Shown: one piece after another, positions 1-8,980 of the stretch
How the letters are laid out: every line of letters starts with the position of its first letter
How positions within the stretch are numbered: position 1 is the stretch's first letter
DNA from: Bondarzewia mesenterica
Lineage: Eukaryota; Basidiomycota; Agaricomycetes; Russulales; Bondarzewiaceae
DNA length: 16,696 nucleotides
Direction of reading: 5' to 3'
NCBI GenBank assembly: GCA_004802705.1
Contig: SGPL01000652.1
Coordinates: 1 to 16,696 of the forward strand
The notes under the pieces: model-generated
What the model saw: the letters and a program-made list of their open reading frames with translations, nothing else
What the model was told of the DNA's origin: nothing
Databases searched by the model: none
Made by a program: the position numbers and the translations under genes

Positions 1-481
1 TCATATCCTGTCAATCATACCACGCATCTCCCGGTAGATGGAAATTCATATGGCCTAGGTTGAAAACGCTGTAGTATGTGCCCAGCGTCTTCGTTACAGG
101 TACGTGTGAAGTCTGCTGTGAGTCTCTATCTTGCAGAACTCAACGGTGCCCAACGCCCCATGAAATGACGGTGCAAGCACATCGAAAACGGGGCTAACAA
201 TCCACAAGACTATCGAGCATAACGGTGTCTAGAAATTTCTCCGTGAAGGCTCAGCGAGCTCTTCAGAGTGAGAATTGCAACGGTCAACATCCTCGGAAGA
301 AGCGTACCGTGAAAAAGTGTCAATAGCAACAAAGACACGCAAGATACTTGCTTGCGGGGCAATCTTTGCCCTCTGCCTCCGCTAAAGGAACAGCTTCTCA
401 AGTGTATGGAAATCAAATTCATGCCGATGGTAATTCATCTCCAGTCTATCCTTCGACTACTCCTGCTGGTGATCCTTGCAT

Positions 482-512
<31 letters not shown>

Positions 513-657
513 AAAAGGGCTAGATATCACTACAAGTGGGAAATTTACAACCCCTCGAGAACCGGTACATAAATCAGGAAACGGGAAACGGATACTGTGG
601 AAGAGCGCGGGTGAGTGGAAAGCGGGTAATAAATTTGCGCTGATCGACCGTCATCTG
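1..657. other. Intergenic stretch without a supported gene
   Basis: Nothing here can be supported as a gene. The longest open stretches are about 70 codons and have no recognisable domain. A plus-strand stretch around 348-480 reads as a Ser/Pro/Ala/Gly-rich segment that runs into the GAAA microsatellite. It could be the tail of a gene entering from the left, but no splice sites or conserved motif support that. An AATAAA occurs on the plus strand at about 625-630, while the adjoining VPS2 gene reads on the minus strand and ends at 658, so this signal does not serve it. The stretch probably contains the VPS2 3' untranslated region. Confidence 0.5.
483..514. repeat. (GAAA)8 tetranucleotide microsatellite
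   Basis: Eight uninterrupted GAAA units lie in this 32-base tract, followed directly by a short A run and GGG. It lies about 145 bp past the VPS2 stop codon. On the VPS2 sense strand it reads as a TTTC pyrimidine tract. Such tracts are length-variable, so it could serve as a strain marker. No function is evident. Confidence 0.95.
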
Positions 658-1695
658 TCATCCTCGACGAAGCGCATCTAATCGAGCTTGAAGCGCGTCC
701 TCGTCGGAGAGGCCGCCACCGCCACTTCCGCCTTCAGAGTCGCCGCCCGACTTCGGTGCTCCCGAAGATGCGCCCCCACCTTCCCCGAGTGCCACCACTT
801 GTCGTTTTTCTGTAAACGGTGAAACGGTCGCAAGGCCCGTCGGCGCGTCCGTGAGCTGAGAACACAACAAACAAGAGGAGAGTGAGTGAGCGATAGAGCC
901 TGAGTCTATGAGTTGGTCCTTTACCTGTTGTGAAAGCCCGACCCCAATCTCGTCTAGCACCTCTTTCAAAAACTTGTCTCCTTCCTCCTCCTCGTCCTCA
1001 AGGTCCTCGTCCATGACATCGTCCACGGCATCGCTCATCATCTCCTCCTTCATATCCATCGTCGCACTCTCCCGCTCGAACTCATTCATGATACGTTGTA
1101 TAGCAGGCAGGTTCATGCCACGGTTCATGCCCTTCATAGCCTGATCGACTCAACACGTACGAGCAAGGAGGTTCACATATCAGAAAATGCCAGAATAGTG
1201 AGAAATGAGTGTAAGGGTGCGTACGCGAGTGGCGCCTCGCATGGCATCCGCCATTTGCTGGTTACTCCTCAGCGTCTGTATCCGCAATCCCACCGCCTGA
1301 AGTTGCGTCCGCATCTGGTAGAATTTCTGCACGTATCTCCGTGTCCGCACGAGATCCTTCGCCATGATCTTGCACGCGTTCTTTTCATACCCACAACAGC
1401 GATAATTTAGCATGCAGACTAGGTCCATACTTCCCTTTCAGAGCTGTAAGAATCGCACCATCTGGCCAACCTTCGCGCTCTTCTTGATGTCCGCAATCAA
1501 TTTCTTCTCGCTCTGCTCGAGCTTGGTGCGCTCGCGGTCGAGCTCGCGCTGCGCCTTCGCGAGAGCGCGCTGGTGCTGCCTCAGCCGCTCTGCCGGGGTG
1601 ACCGTGCGCCCAAAGAGCGTTTCCTACAACACCAGTCAATTCCGATGAGCAAAAACATATTGGAATGGAACAGAGACGCGCACGATAATGTTCAT
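658..1695 (-). CDS. VPS2: ESCRT-III subunit Vps2/CHMP2 (SNF7 family), 5 exons
   Basis: This is a core ESCRT-III subunit that, with Vps24, caps Snf7 filaments on endosomes and recruits the AAA-ATPase Vps4 for multivesicular body sorting and membrane scission. Exons (minus): 1684-1695, 1459-1623, 1225-1380, 925-1140, 658-855; all four introns (60, 78, 84, 69 nt) are GT-AG and phase-compatible. The spliced product is 248 aa, slightly longer than human CHMP2A. The basic N-terminal hairpin starts MNIIETLFGRTVTPAERL; exon 3 carries the family signature KIMAKDLVRTRRYVQKF; exon 4 has IQRIMNEFERES and the acidic stretch near residues 154-164. The tail has a Gly/Ser-rich linker (about 210-230) and ends in DALQARLDALRRG, a MIM1 motif for the Vps4 MIT domain. 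The first exon codes only four residues, so it depends on the family match MNII|ETLFG. Divergent from CUZ1, with 74 bp between the start codons. Confidence 0.94.
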
Positions 1696-1769
1696 GGCGA
1701 CGGCTACCGCCTTGAATGACGTTGAGGCTGAAAGCAAGATGTGGTTACCATACTGGGACACGCGATAAG
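1696..1769. promoter_or_regulatory. Compact bidirectional promoter between VPS2 and CUZ1
   Basis: Only 74 bp separate the two divergent start codons, so both genes must share core promoter sequence, and their 5' untranslated regions are very short or overlap the other gene. No TATA box is visible. A TGACGT half-site (CRE/ATF-like) lies at 1717-1722. An upstream in-frame ATG for CUZ1 at 1716 also falls in here. The sharing is inferred from geometry alone. Confidence 0.6.
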
Positions 1770-2777
1770 ATGGATCTCGCACCCATCGGCGCGCACTGCT
1801 CTCTCGCGTCCTGCAACGAGCTCGACCTCCTCCCCATCCGCTGTCTTTGCGACCAACAATTTTGTAGAAATCATTTTCTTCCGGACGCTCATGCGTGTCC
1901 GGTCGATACCTCCAAGCGCAGCGCCGGGCTCGCATTCGCCAAGTTGCAGCGATGTGCGCTCGTGAATTGTTCCAAGCCGTCTCTCGAGGCGTACATGTCG
2001 AAAGATACCGACGACTCAAAAAGGACGCGCGCACTATGTCCTAGATGCATGCTCGCTTATTGTGCTACGTACGTTCATGCAAGGCTATTTTTCTCCTGAA
2101 ATTCATGTTGATTACTTACCACAATCAGCCACCGCGACCCCGCCTCCCACTCCTGCCCTATCCTTGAACAGGGCACAGAACAGAAAAACCAAGCCGCGCA
2201 CGTCCTTCTGGCCAAACACTTCCCCAACCCACCCTCCTCTTCGCGAACAACAGACAACCCGCGACGCGTTGCCCAAATCCCCACTGACCCCAAGAAGCTC
2301 GCCCAGTTCCAGAAAGTGGAGCTCATGAAGATGCGCCATCGTGCAGGCCCCGGCGATCCGAAGGACAAAAATGCCTCTGTCTCCGTCGACCAGAGGCTCC
2401 ACGTCAAAGTCAAGTCCTCAGAGCCAGACGCGGTGGGAACCGTGTTTTGGTTCCGCAAGGTACTCTCCCCTCCTCGTATCGGCTTCCGACGGTCTCTCCG
2501 ATTAATTGAACACTCCCGAAGAATGTAGGTGCAGGTAGAGCACTCGACCATCTGGCCACGCAGCTCAAGGTGCCTACGCCCACGTCCACTGTAGGTGTTT
2601 CGAGCCTTGAGTTGCATCTCAGGGCGCTGATCGAATATCTAGGTTCTACAGTTGTCCAAGGTTTCCTTAATTGACCCAGACAACGTCACTGTCCTCCGCA
2701 ATGATCAAACCCTAGCTGAACAAGTCGAAGACGGCTCTCTTCTCCTCGTCTCTTCCGCATCCTTATCCTTAACTTAG
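1770..2777 (+). CDS. CUZ1: AN1 zinc-finger/ubiquitin-like protein, Cuz1/ZFAND1 type, 4 exons
   Basis: Homologue of yeast Cuz1 and human ZFAND1, which bind Cdc48/p97 and the proteasome and help clear damaged proteins and stress granules under arsenite stress. Exons (plus): 1770-2068, 2129-2459, 2522-2590, 2643-2777; introns of 60, 62 and 52 nt. The product is 277 aa, close to yeast and human lengths. Two AN1 fingers are complete: ligands C10, C15, C25, C27, C32, H35, H41, C43, and C62, C67, C90, C93, C98, H101, H107, C109. The second finger is joined correctly only if intron 1 is removed, which confirms the splice. Its first loop is long (22 residues between C67 and C90). The last ~105 residues look ubiquitin-like, ending SLLLVSSASLSLT. 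ATG 1770 is preferred over in-frame ATG 1716 because of its better context and because family members start about 10 residues before the first Cys. Convergent with the myosin gene, 275 bp apart. Confidence 0.9.
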
Positions 2778-3052
2778 CTTTCCTCCCACGATGTAGCACC
2801 GAACGACGAACGTCTTGTACTCATGTACTGCACTTGTTGCTCTTGGCCAACTTCCTGCACGACCGAACAGACCAATGAAAGACAATTTATTATAGATGAA
2901 ACGCGAATATCCCGTACAGTAAACACAGAGGAAGGAATGAGAAGAAAGAAAAGAAAAAAAAGGAGGTATGCAACGATGAATCCAACCAACGCACTCTAGT
3001 CAGCTCAAAATCCACGATCGCGATCAACAAGGACCTATGTAGGAACAAGACT
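2778..3052. other. Convergent 3' intergenic region (CUZ1 / myosin V)
   Basis: These 275 bp between the two stop codons hold both 3' untranslated regions and no gene. The plus strand has a purine-rich run at about 2938-2966, which is a T-rich tract in the myosin transcript. Confidence 0.7.
2886..2891 (-). promoter_or_regulatory. Possible poly(A) signal of the myosin V gene
   Basis: An exact AATAAA hexamer lies on the minus strand, 161 nt past the myosin stop codon, downstream of a T-rich tract. Fungal genes often use weaker signals, so this is a plausible but unproved 3' end site. Confidence 0.4.
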
Positions 3053-6000
3053 TCATGCGACCAGCGCAGCGAGTCGGCGGAGATGGGACACGTTGAGGTA
3101 TGCCGGGACATATGTTTCCAAGCCCGAGACCTCGCGGGGCAGGGGGAGCTCGTACGGGCCCACTTCCTCCGCCTCGGGTAACAGCAAGTGGTCATTCCTG
3201 TCGTTCGCGACCACGCGCGATGCGACGATGCGCAGGATCTCTGGAGATATGGGGTTCTACACAGTGTAACAGTGATCAGATGTGAGGGTACAACGGCAAG
3301 TCCAAGGGGGGAGCGCACCTCGTAGTCCGCGACGTAGTAGTTGGTGCACATGCGCTGGATTTGCATTGGACTGAGCATCCAACACACGTCGTAGATGATC
3401 TCGATATCCGCCGCAGTGGCCTACGCCAGGATGAAGTCAGGAAGTTGAAAAAGCAGAAACATTCTCATTCTTGCGACGTACCTTCTTGAGCTGCAACAGC
3501 TTGGTAGCCTGCATCAAGTGCTCAAGCTGAAGCGTCCCTTCCGGCATATCGTGCGACTTGCACCACTCCTCGATGCGCGTGATATTGTATTGAATTTGCA
3601 TGGCTTGAACGAACTATCAGTCTCTGTGCGCAAATCCCGCTCGTAGATATGAGGACTCACCGCGTTTCCAAGAAGAGAAGTTCCGTCTCATCAACAGATC
3701 ATTGAAACTCGTCACCCCAATCAACTTCAGGAGTTCTGTCACAACCTGTTGCACGACGCTCTCCTCCATGTAGTAACTCTTCAAGCTCTTCCAGACCTTA
3801 TTCAGCATATTCAAGATGTCGTCCATGCTGAACGCCGGCTGGCTGTTCGAGTTGAAGACCCGGTTGAAAAGCCGTCCTCCGCCGTCGCTCGCGATGAAGC
3901 CCGGCAGCGATTGACTCTCGATAAGAGCGGGGATGACCATCTTACCAAGCTTCTTCTTGGTCTCCGTCATCCATGTGTGATATATGTTGTATTCCAAGCT
4001 ATCGAGGTCGTGCTTCACGACAGACACGAGACGCTCGTAGTCCGACCAGTCGAAAGGACGCACCGCGTTCTCCTCGCCAGGACCGATGCCCTGCAGCATA
4101 TCCGACTCGGCAACGCAGATGAATGACAACATCTCGTGGACGTTTGACAGCCAGTAGATTCCAGGGATTATGGAATCCTCGCCAACAAAAGTCTGGCAAC
4201 ATCACCGATGTCAGCAACTAGAAGACGCCGACTCCAGCTCGAAGACAACACATACCATGACATGAGCCTGGACAGTCTGCATAACGTTCGCCAGAAAACG
4301 TTCGCTCTCGGGTATTAGACCGTACTTCCACATCTCGTTCGTGACCAAGCTGATGAGGTTCGCAGGGAACAAGATCTCCTTGACCGCTGATGGGTTTGTG
4401 AGACTTGGCAGCGGGATCTTGAGGCCCTTAACGAGACCCTCCAGCACATCCTCATCCAGCCGTTTGATGTCCTGCAACAACCGGATTTTCTCCTCTGCTG
4501 GATCGTCATAGATATCCGACAACCCATTGGTCCCACGGAACCGCGTCAGGCCATCCTCGCCGTTATATGCGACAGACACCGCGCGAGGATTCGCCGCCTG
4601 CGAGCGCTTCACCATGGTCATGAACTCGTCCGCGGACGAACGATGATTAGGCGGTGCGACTGCATAGATACCAGCCGAACTATGTCTCCGCTGGTGTCTC
4701 TGTGAATGTGCAGTAAGCGCTGTACCATTCGCTCCATTTGTACCGTTCGGCTCATGGTGATCTAGATTACGCAACGTCGGGGCGAAGGTCGGGGACACTG
4801 GAGGATCGCGCGAGCCCTTAGTGAGAGAATTGAGAGCGTTTGCGCGATTCAGCTGCTCGCGCAAGCTGCTGACCTCGTTCTTGAGTGTCAGAATTACTGA
4901 ACTGTCTTCCGCCGTCCGCGCAGGCGGCATGTTATGAAGCTCCCTCTGTTGTGTCTCAAGCTCCGAGGCCTGGCGGGAGATCTCGCTCTCTAATTTCTTG
5001 ATCGTCTCCTCTCTCTCCGACATGATGGCGAGTGTCGATTCTAGGTGCTTCTCGACCTCATCCTTCTGACGGAGAAGCTCATCGCGATGAGACAGCTCAA
5101 TCTGTGCAGATGCTAGATCGGAATGGAGTTGCTTTGACCGAGAGTCCGCCTCTTCATGCCGAGTCATCCAAGTCTGCAGCTCCCGCTGAATGTCAGTAAG
5201 CTTCGCTTGTAACTCCTTCTTCTCCTCGGTTCGCTTCTGGAGGTTTTGGGTAAGTTCGACAACCTTGTTCTCCAGCCGGTATGAGATCTCCTTGAACTTG
5301 GAGACGGAACGAGCCTCGGCCTTGAGCGCCTTAAGCTCCTTGCGAGCCAGACGTCGCCGCAAGCATGACTGCAAGAAGACAACATGCTTGACATCCGAGC
5401 GGAACCGCCGGCGCATAAGACTGTTGGTCGGGAAGATATCAGCGCATTCATATTACGGTCCATCGCAAAAACAATACTCACAGCCCACGGAAGAGGGTCT
5501 GTAGGAGGGTGGTCGCATTCTTGTGCTTTCTTTCCTTATATGCCCGACGGGCCTGCGCGCCGCGGACGCCTACGGATTACAAGGATTAGATACTAAAATC
5601 AATCTCTGCTAAAAGATACTTACGACTCTGGAATCGGATAACAGCCACTCTGATATCTATGAACTGCTTTCTCTGAACGAACCTCCGAACGGCCTTCTGC
5701 AGCCTCAGAGCAGCTGTCTCACGACGGACATGCGCAACGAACCGTTTCGCCAGGATTCCACGCCACCAAGTCTGAATCTTAATCGTCGCTTGGCGCAATT
5801 CTCGATAGTGCTTGACAGCCATATGACGACGCATATTCTTCTGAACGACAGTTACCATCGCATTCAGTCTTTCGGACCGGAGCGACTCAAGAGCTGCGAG
5901 CATGCCGGCTCGGAAGAAAATCTTTGAACGACCGTTCTGATATTTGTCGGGGTCATTGATGGTCTTCTCGAGGATGAGGGAGCAAAGCGAATTCAGCTCC

Positions 6001-8756
6001 AGCGTTTGTATCATCGGACCCCAAACAGATGATTGTACGAGCATGTAGTACCTGCGAGGAGTGAGAGACAATTTCATGAACGATGGACCAACTTCTTACC
6101 GCTCGGCGAATTCCTCATATGTCCAGCGTGTAGGATACCCAGCACAACTGATCCGAATCGTCTCAAGAACACCACAAGCTCGCAGCTGGCTCAATACCTG
6201 CTGAGGAGTGAATTTCCAGGCCTCCTTCTGTTCGTTAGGCTTGATGCAACGGATATAGTGCACATTCGTGATGATGAGAGTGTCCATCAGATTGCTCAAC
6301 GAAGCTTTGAAGATCGAAGCTTGTGTTGGCTTCCTGGCAACAGCGCCTGGGCGTTTGGGACCGGATGGCGCTGAGCTGACGAGAGACGACCGTCCAGGAT
6401 CGGGAATCAAAGATTGACGACGAGAGCCTCCACTTGCAGAGTCTGACACTGCAGGAGAATTAGGGCTCGGACTGTCTGGAGGTTTCGTAGAAGCGAGAGC
6501 GGCATCGAGGACTTCACGGAGGAAAGGATTTTTCGTGGAGGCAAGTAGGGCCATATGCTCGTCTGGGACAGTATCACGGTTCTTTTCCAGGAATCCCTCC
6601 ACTTCGTAGGTAACATCCAGAGCATAGTGAGCGATCGTGAAGGCCGAGTTACCGAAACGAGGTTTCTTGAATACCGCCTTGTTCTCAGATTTGTGTAGCT
6701 GGTTGTAGAGCTTCTGGAGGAAGGAAGCATCGGTACCAGACGGCATTCGCGCCTCTTCGTCGAGGAGAGCAAGCACGCCAAGCTTGCCTTCGATGACATC
6801 AATGCAAGGTTGGTTGTCGGAGAAGTCTATGAAGGTCCAGTTTATCTCTTCCTTCACATACTCTTCTTGCTCCAGTTTGAAAACATGTGCATTGAACTAT
6901 GTCATATTTGATATTAGATGTCGAACTCCCAATAATGATGGCCGACCAACCTCCTGCTGCAACTTCTCATTGGCATAATTGATACTGAATTGCTCGAATG
7001 AGTTCTTGAGGGACGAGATCAGCAAATTGCGAATCATCATCTTCCCTAAACTCACCTTTTGGAAGTGCTCGAACCCATAGATATCCAGAACGCCAATGAA
7101 CATCTCCGCTCGTCTCTCTGCCTCTCCGTTCTCGCCGGCCAAACTCTCGTTGACAATCGCAACAAGCCATTCGAATAGGCAGACATAGACAAATTTCGCA
7201 ACACTGTCCCTGACCACTGTCGCCTGCGCAGCGTTAAGGGAAGTGACGATCTTCTCCGACCGTGTCGTAATTTGTTTTTTGACGGTCCACTTCTTGAATT
7301 CAGCCTTGTCTACGCCCAAAAACCGTGTGGCCAACAACAACGCCGGGTCATTGTCGTTTATGGAGGAATCATTGCGCGTCGCGACGATGTTGACATTACC
7401 AAGATGAAGCAATGAGGATAATAGCCTGAAGACTGCCCACTGCTTTTCGACGCTGATACCAATTGTAGATAGCGCATGCTGTGTCTGGCGGAACTCCTCG
7501 GCATCGTCCACTCCGGGTATAGGAGTCGATTGTGGCCCGCCTTGCTTCAGATAGTGGAATTTGGTAATGTCGGTGTCTAGTCCAAGATCCTTACGTTCCT
7601 TGAGTGGGGCTCCGGCGCACATTGATAGAAAATATGATAGTTCCGCTCGGTCAGTGGTTGGAAGACGATACGAGAACGTTCCAAAAGATATGTGCGAATA
7701 CGTGCTCCAACAATTTCTTGCTTGCCATCGAAGAGGATCTAGTAGGACGCGATAATAAACGTGCGTGTATGACTAGAGAGAGAAAGCAGCATACTTGGAT
7801 ATACTTTCCGAACCGAGACGAGTTGTCATTACGCGTCGTTTTGGCATTGCCGAAGGCCTCAAGCGCCGGGTTCGTGGCAAGAATTTGACGTTCGACTTCA
7901 CTAGACTCATCTAGAGACGCTTTGGTCCTCGATTTCGCATTCGGATCTGGAGGGTTCACAGAAGCAAGGTATCGCATTATAAATTTGGCCTGCGACACGG
8001 TCTTTAGCATAGCAATTGACTCGGTGGGGAAGGAAATTTTACTGATTCGGTTTTCCCAGCACCGCTGTTTTCGAAAACGAGTCTAAGCCCAAGTGAAAAC
8101 ATAATGAGATGGAGTGATGTGCTGACCTCTCGCCTGACACAATGATCGTTTGGCCCATGCCCTCCTTCCTCATAGCTGTATACGCATCCTCTGCAATGGC
8201 GAATAGATGTGGCTCCAATTCCCCTCTTCGCCGCCCACTATAGGCTTGAATGATTTCGGGACCGTATAGTGTGACACGCTGGAAGGGGTTCACAGCTATT
8301 AGCACGATACCACTATAGGTATAGATGCTATGTTGTGCGTATCGATTGCGGATTGTGTGCAGGACTATGTAGGCATTATTTCAGAGACGGCGGACAACCC
8401 GGTTCTCAACATGCGCACCTGAAGGCTCATTAAGATGGGATAGCGTAGCCAGATCATCTGCGGTCTCCAGCAAAGGTGGATTTCGTAATGGAGGCAGATG
8501 CTCCTGCCCGGCCTTGATGTCATTAACGGTCGTATCAATAGTAATTTCCTGGAAGAAATCGAGAAGAATGATTGAACAACATCACGTCAAGAATGTCGGG
8601 CGTGCGTATACACACCTTTCCGCGCTCGTCCACGAATGAAAGTTTAATCTTGTCGTTGGCACCCTTGGCAACATTGAGAACCTCCGCAGAGATCCAGCCT
8701 TGCTCCTTGTCGGCGAACCATACCCTGGTTCCCTTGCTATAGATGTTTTCAGCCAT
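3053..8756 (-). CDS. MYO5: Class V myosin heavy chain, 15 exons, one apparent frameshift
   Basis: Processive actin motor that carries vesicles and organelles to growth sites. Exons (minus): 8616-8756, 8419-8548, 8127-8364, 8043-8064, 7795-7989, 7056-7738, 6951-7004, 6100-6896, 5624-6051, 5482-5569, 4256-5420, 3661-4192, 3482-3603, 3319-3420, 3053-3256. All introns are 48-67 nt and in phase; corrected length is about 1633 aa. Visible in order: N-terminal SH3-like start ([14 protein letters not shown]), P-loop GESGAGKT (168-175), switch [15 protein letters not shown] (225-238), switch II DIYGFE (461-466), loop 2 rich in Ser/Pro, [13 protein letters not shown] and [14 protein letters not shown] near the converter, six IQ motifs (about 815-955, e.g. 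[15 protein letters not shown]), coiled coil to about 1130, an Asn/Gly-rich linker, and the globular DIL tail to the end. At 7620-7622 one base is missing: codon 282 is only TG, and the raw frame stops at 7577-7579. All later exons stay conserved. Confidence 0.95.
7620..7622 (-). other. Apparent one-base deletion in the myosin motor
   Basis: The minus strand reads TTC TAT CAA, then TG, then TGC GCC GGA. Family members have FYQLCAG here, so a Leu codon has lost a base. Without correction the protein ends after about 295 residues. The flanking frames are both plainly motor domain, and no GT-AG pair can rescue the phase without deleting conserved sequence. It is either a consensus error or a very young null allele. 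Confidence 0.85.
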
Positions 8757-8980
8757 GGGCCAGCGTCGTGAAGGATGAAAGCTCCTACATTTGACCAGAC
8801 CTGCTATTTGTGTAGTTTCCCACAATCCACGTGGATCCACGTGATTGGTGCTGAGATCATTCTCTCATCCTCAGTTCTGCTCAAGTTCTGCTCCAGCCTG
8901 TTCGAGTGATCAGAATTCATGTATCTACGACATCGACAGGCGCCAAAAAACCTCACTCATCTGCGGAGAGTGTTGTACCC
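8757..8980. promoter_or_regulatory. Divergent promoter between myosin V and the FUSC-like transporter
   Basis: This 224-bp interval separates the two divergent start codons and contains no supported exon. A perfect 16-bp palindrome with two CACGTG E-boxes lies at 8828-8843. Immediately beside it ATTGG at 8845-8849 is a CCAAT box on the minus strand. It is 72 bp from the myosin start and 137 bp from the transporter start. Shared control is an inference from position. Confidence 0.6.
8828..8843. promoter_or_regulatory. Double E-box palindrome
   Basis: CACGTGGATCCACGTG is its own reverse complement and consists of two CACGTG cores spaced by GATC. CACGTG is the classic site of bHLH factors such as Pho4, Cbf1 and USF/SREBP-type regulators. 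The neighbouring CCAAT box (minus strand, 8845-8849) adds to the regulatory look. Which factor binds cannot be told from sequence. Confidence 0.6.

Noticed and set aside
210..572. Open frames on both strands left of VPS2
   Set aside because: Short, no domain, and one reads through the microsatellite as a Lys/Glu/Arg repeat; a gene tail entering from the left cannot be excluded but is not supported.
2075..2617. 180-codon minus-strand open frame over CUZ1
   Set aside because: It runs opposite the CUZ1 exons and across its introns; the AN1 ligand spacing proves the plus-strand gene.
3749..4126. 125-codon plus-strand open frame
   Set aside because: It is the exact antisense of the myosin DIL-tail exon, whose protein is clearly conserved; it has no domain of its own.
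7561..7888. Treating the myosin break as an intron or as evidence of a pseudogene
   Set aside because: No GT-AG pair fits without deleting motor sequence, and the rest of the gene (15 exons, all splice sites, full DIL tail) shows no decay.
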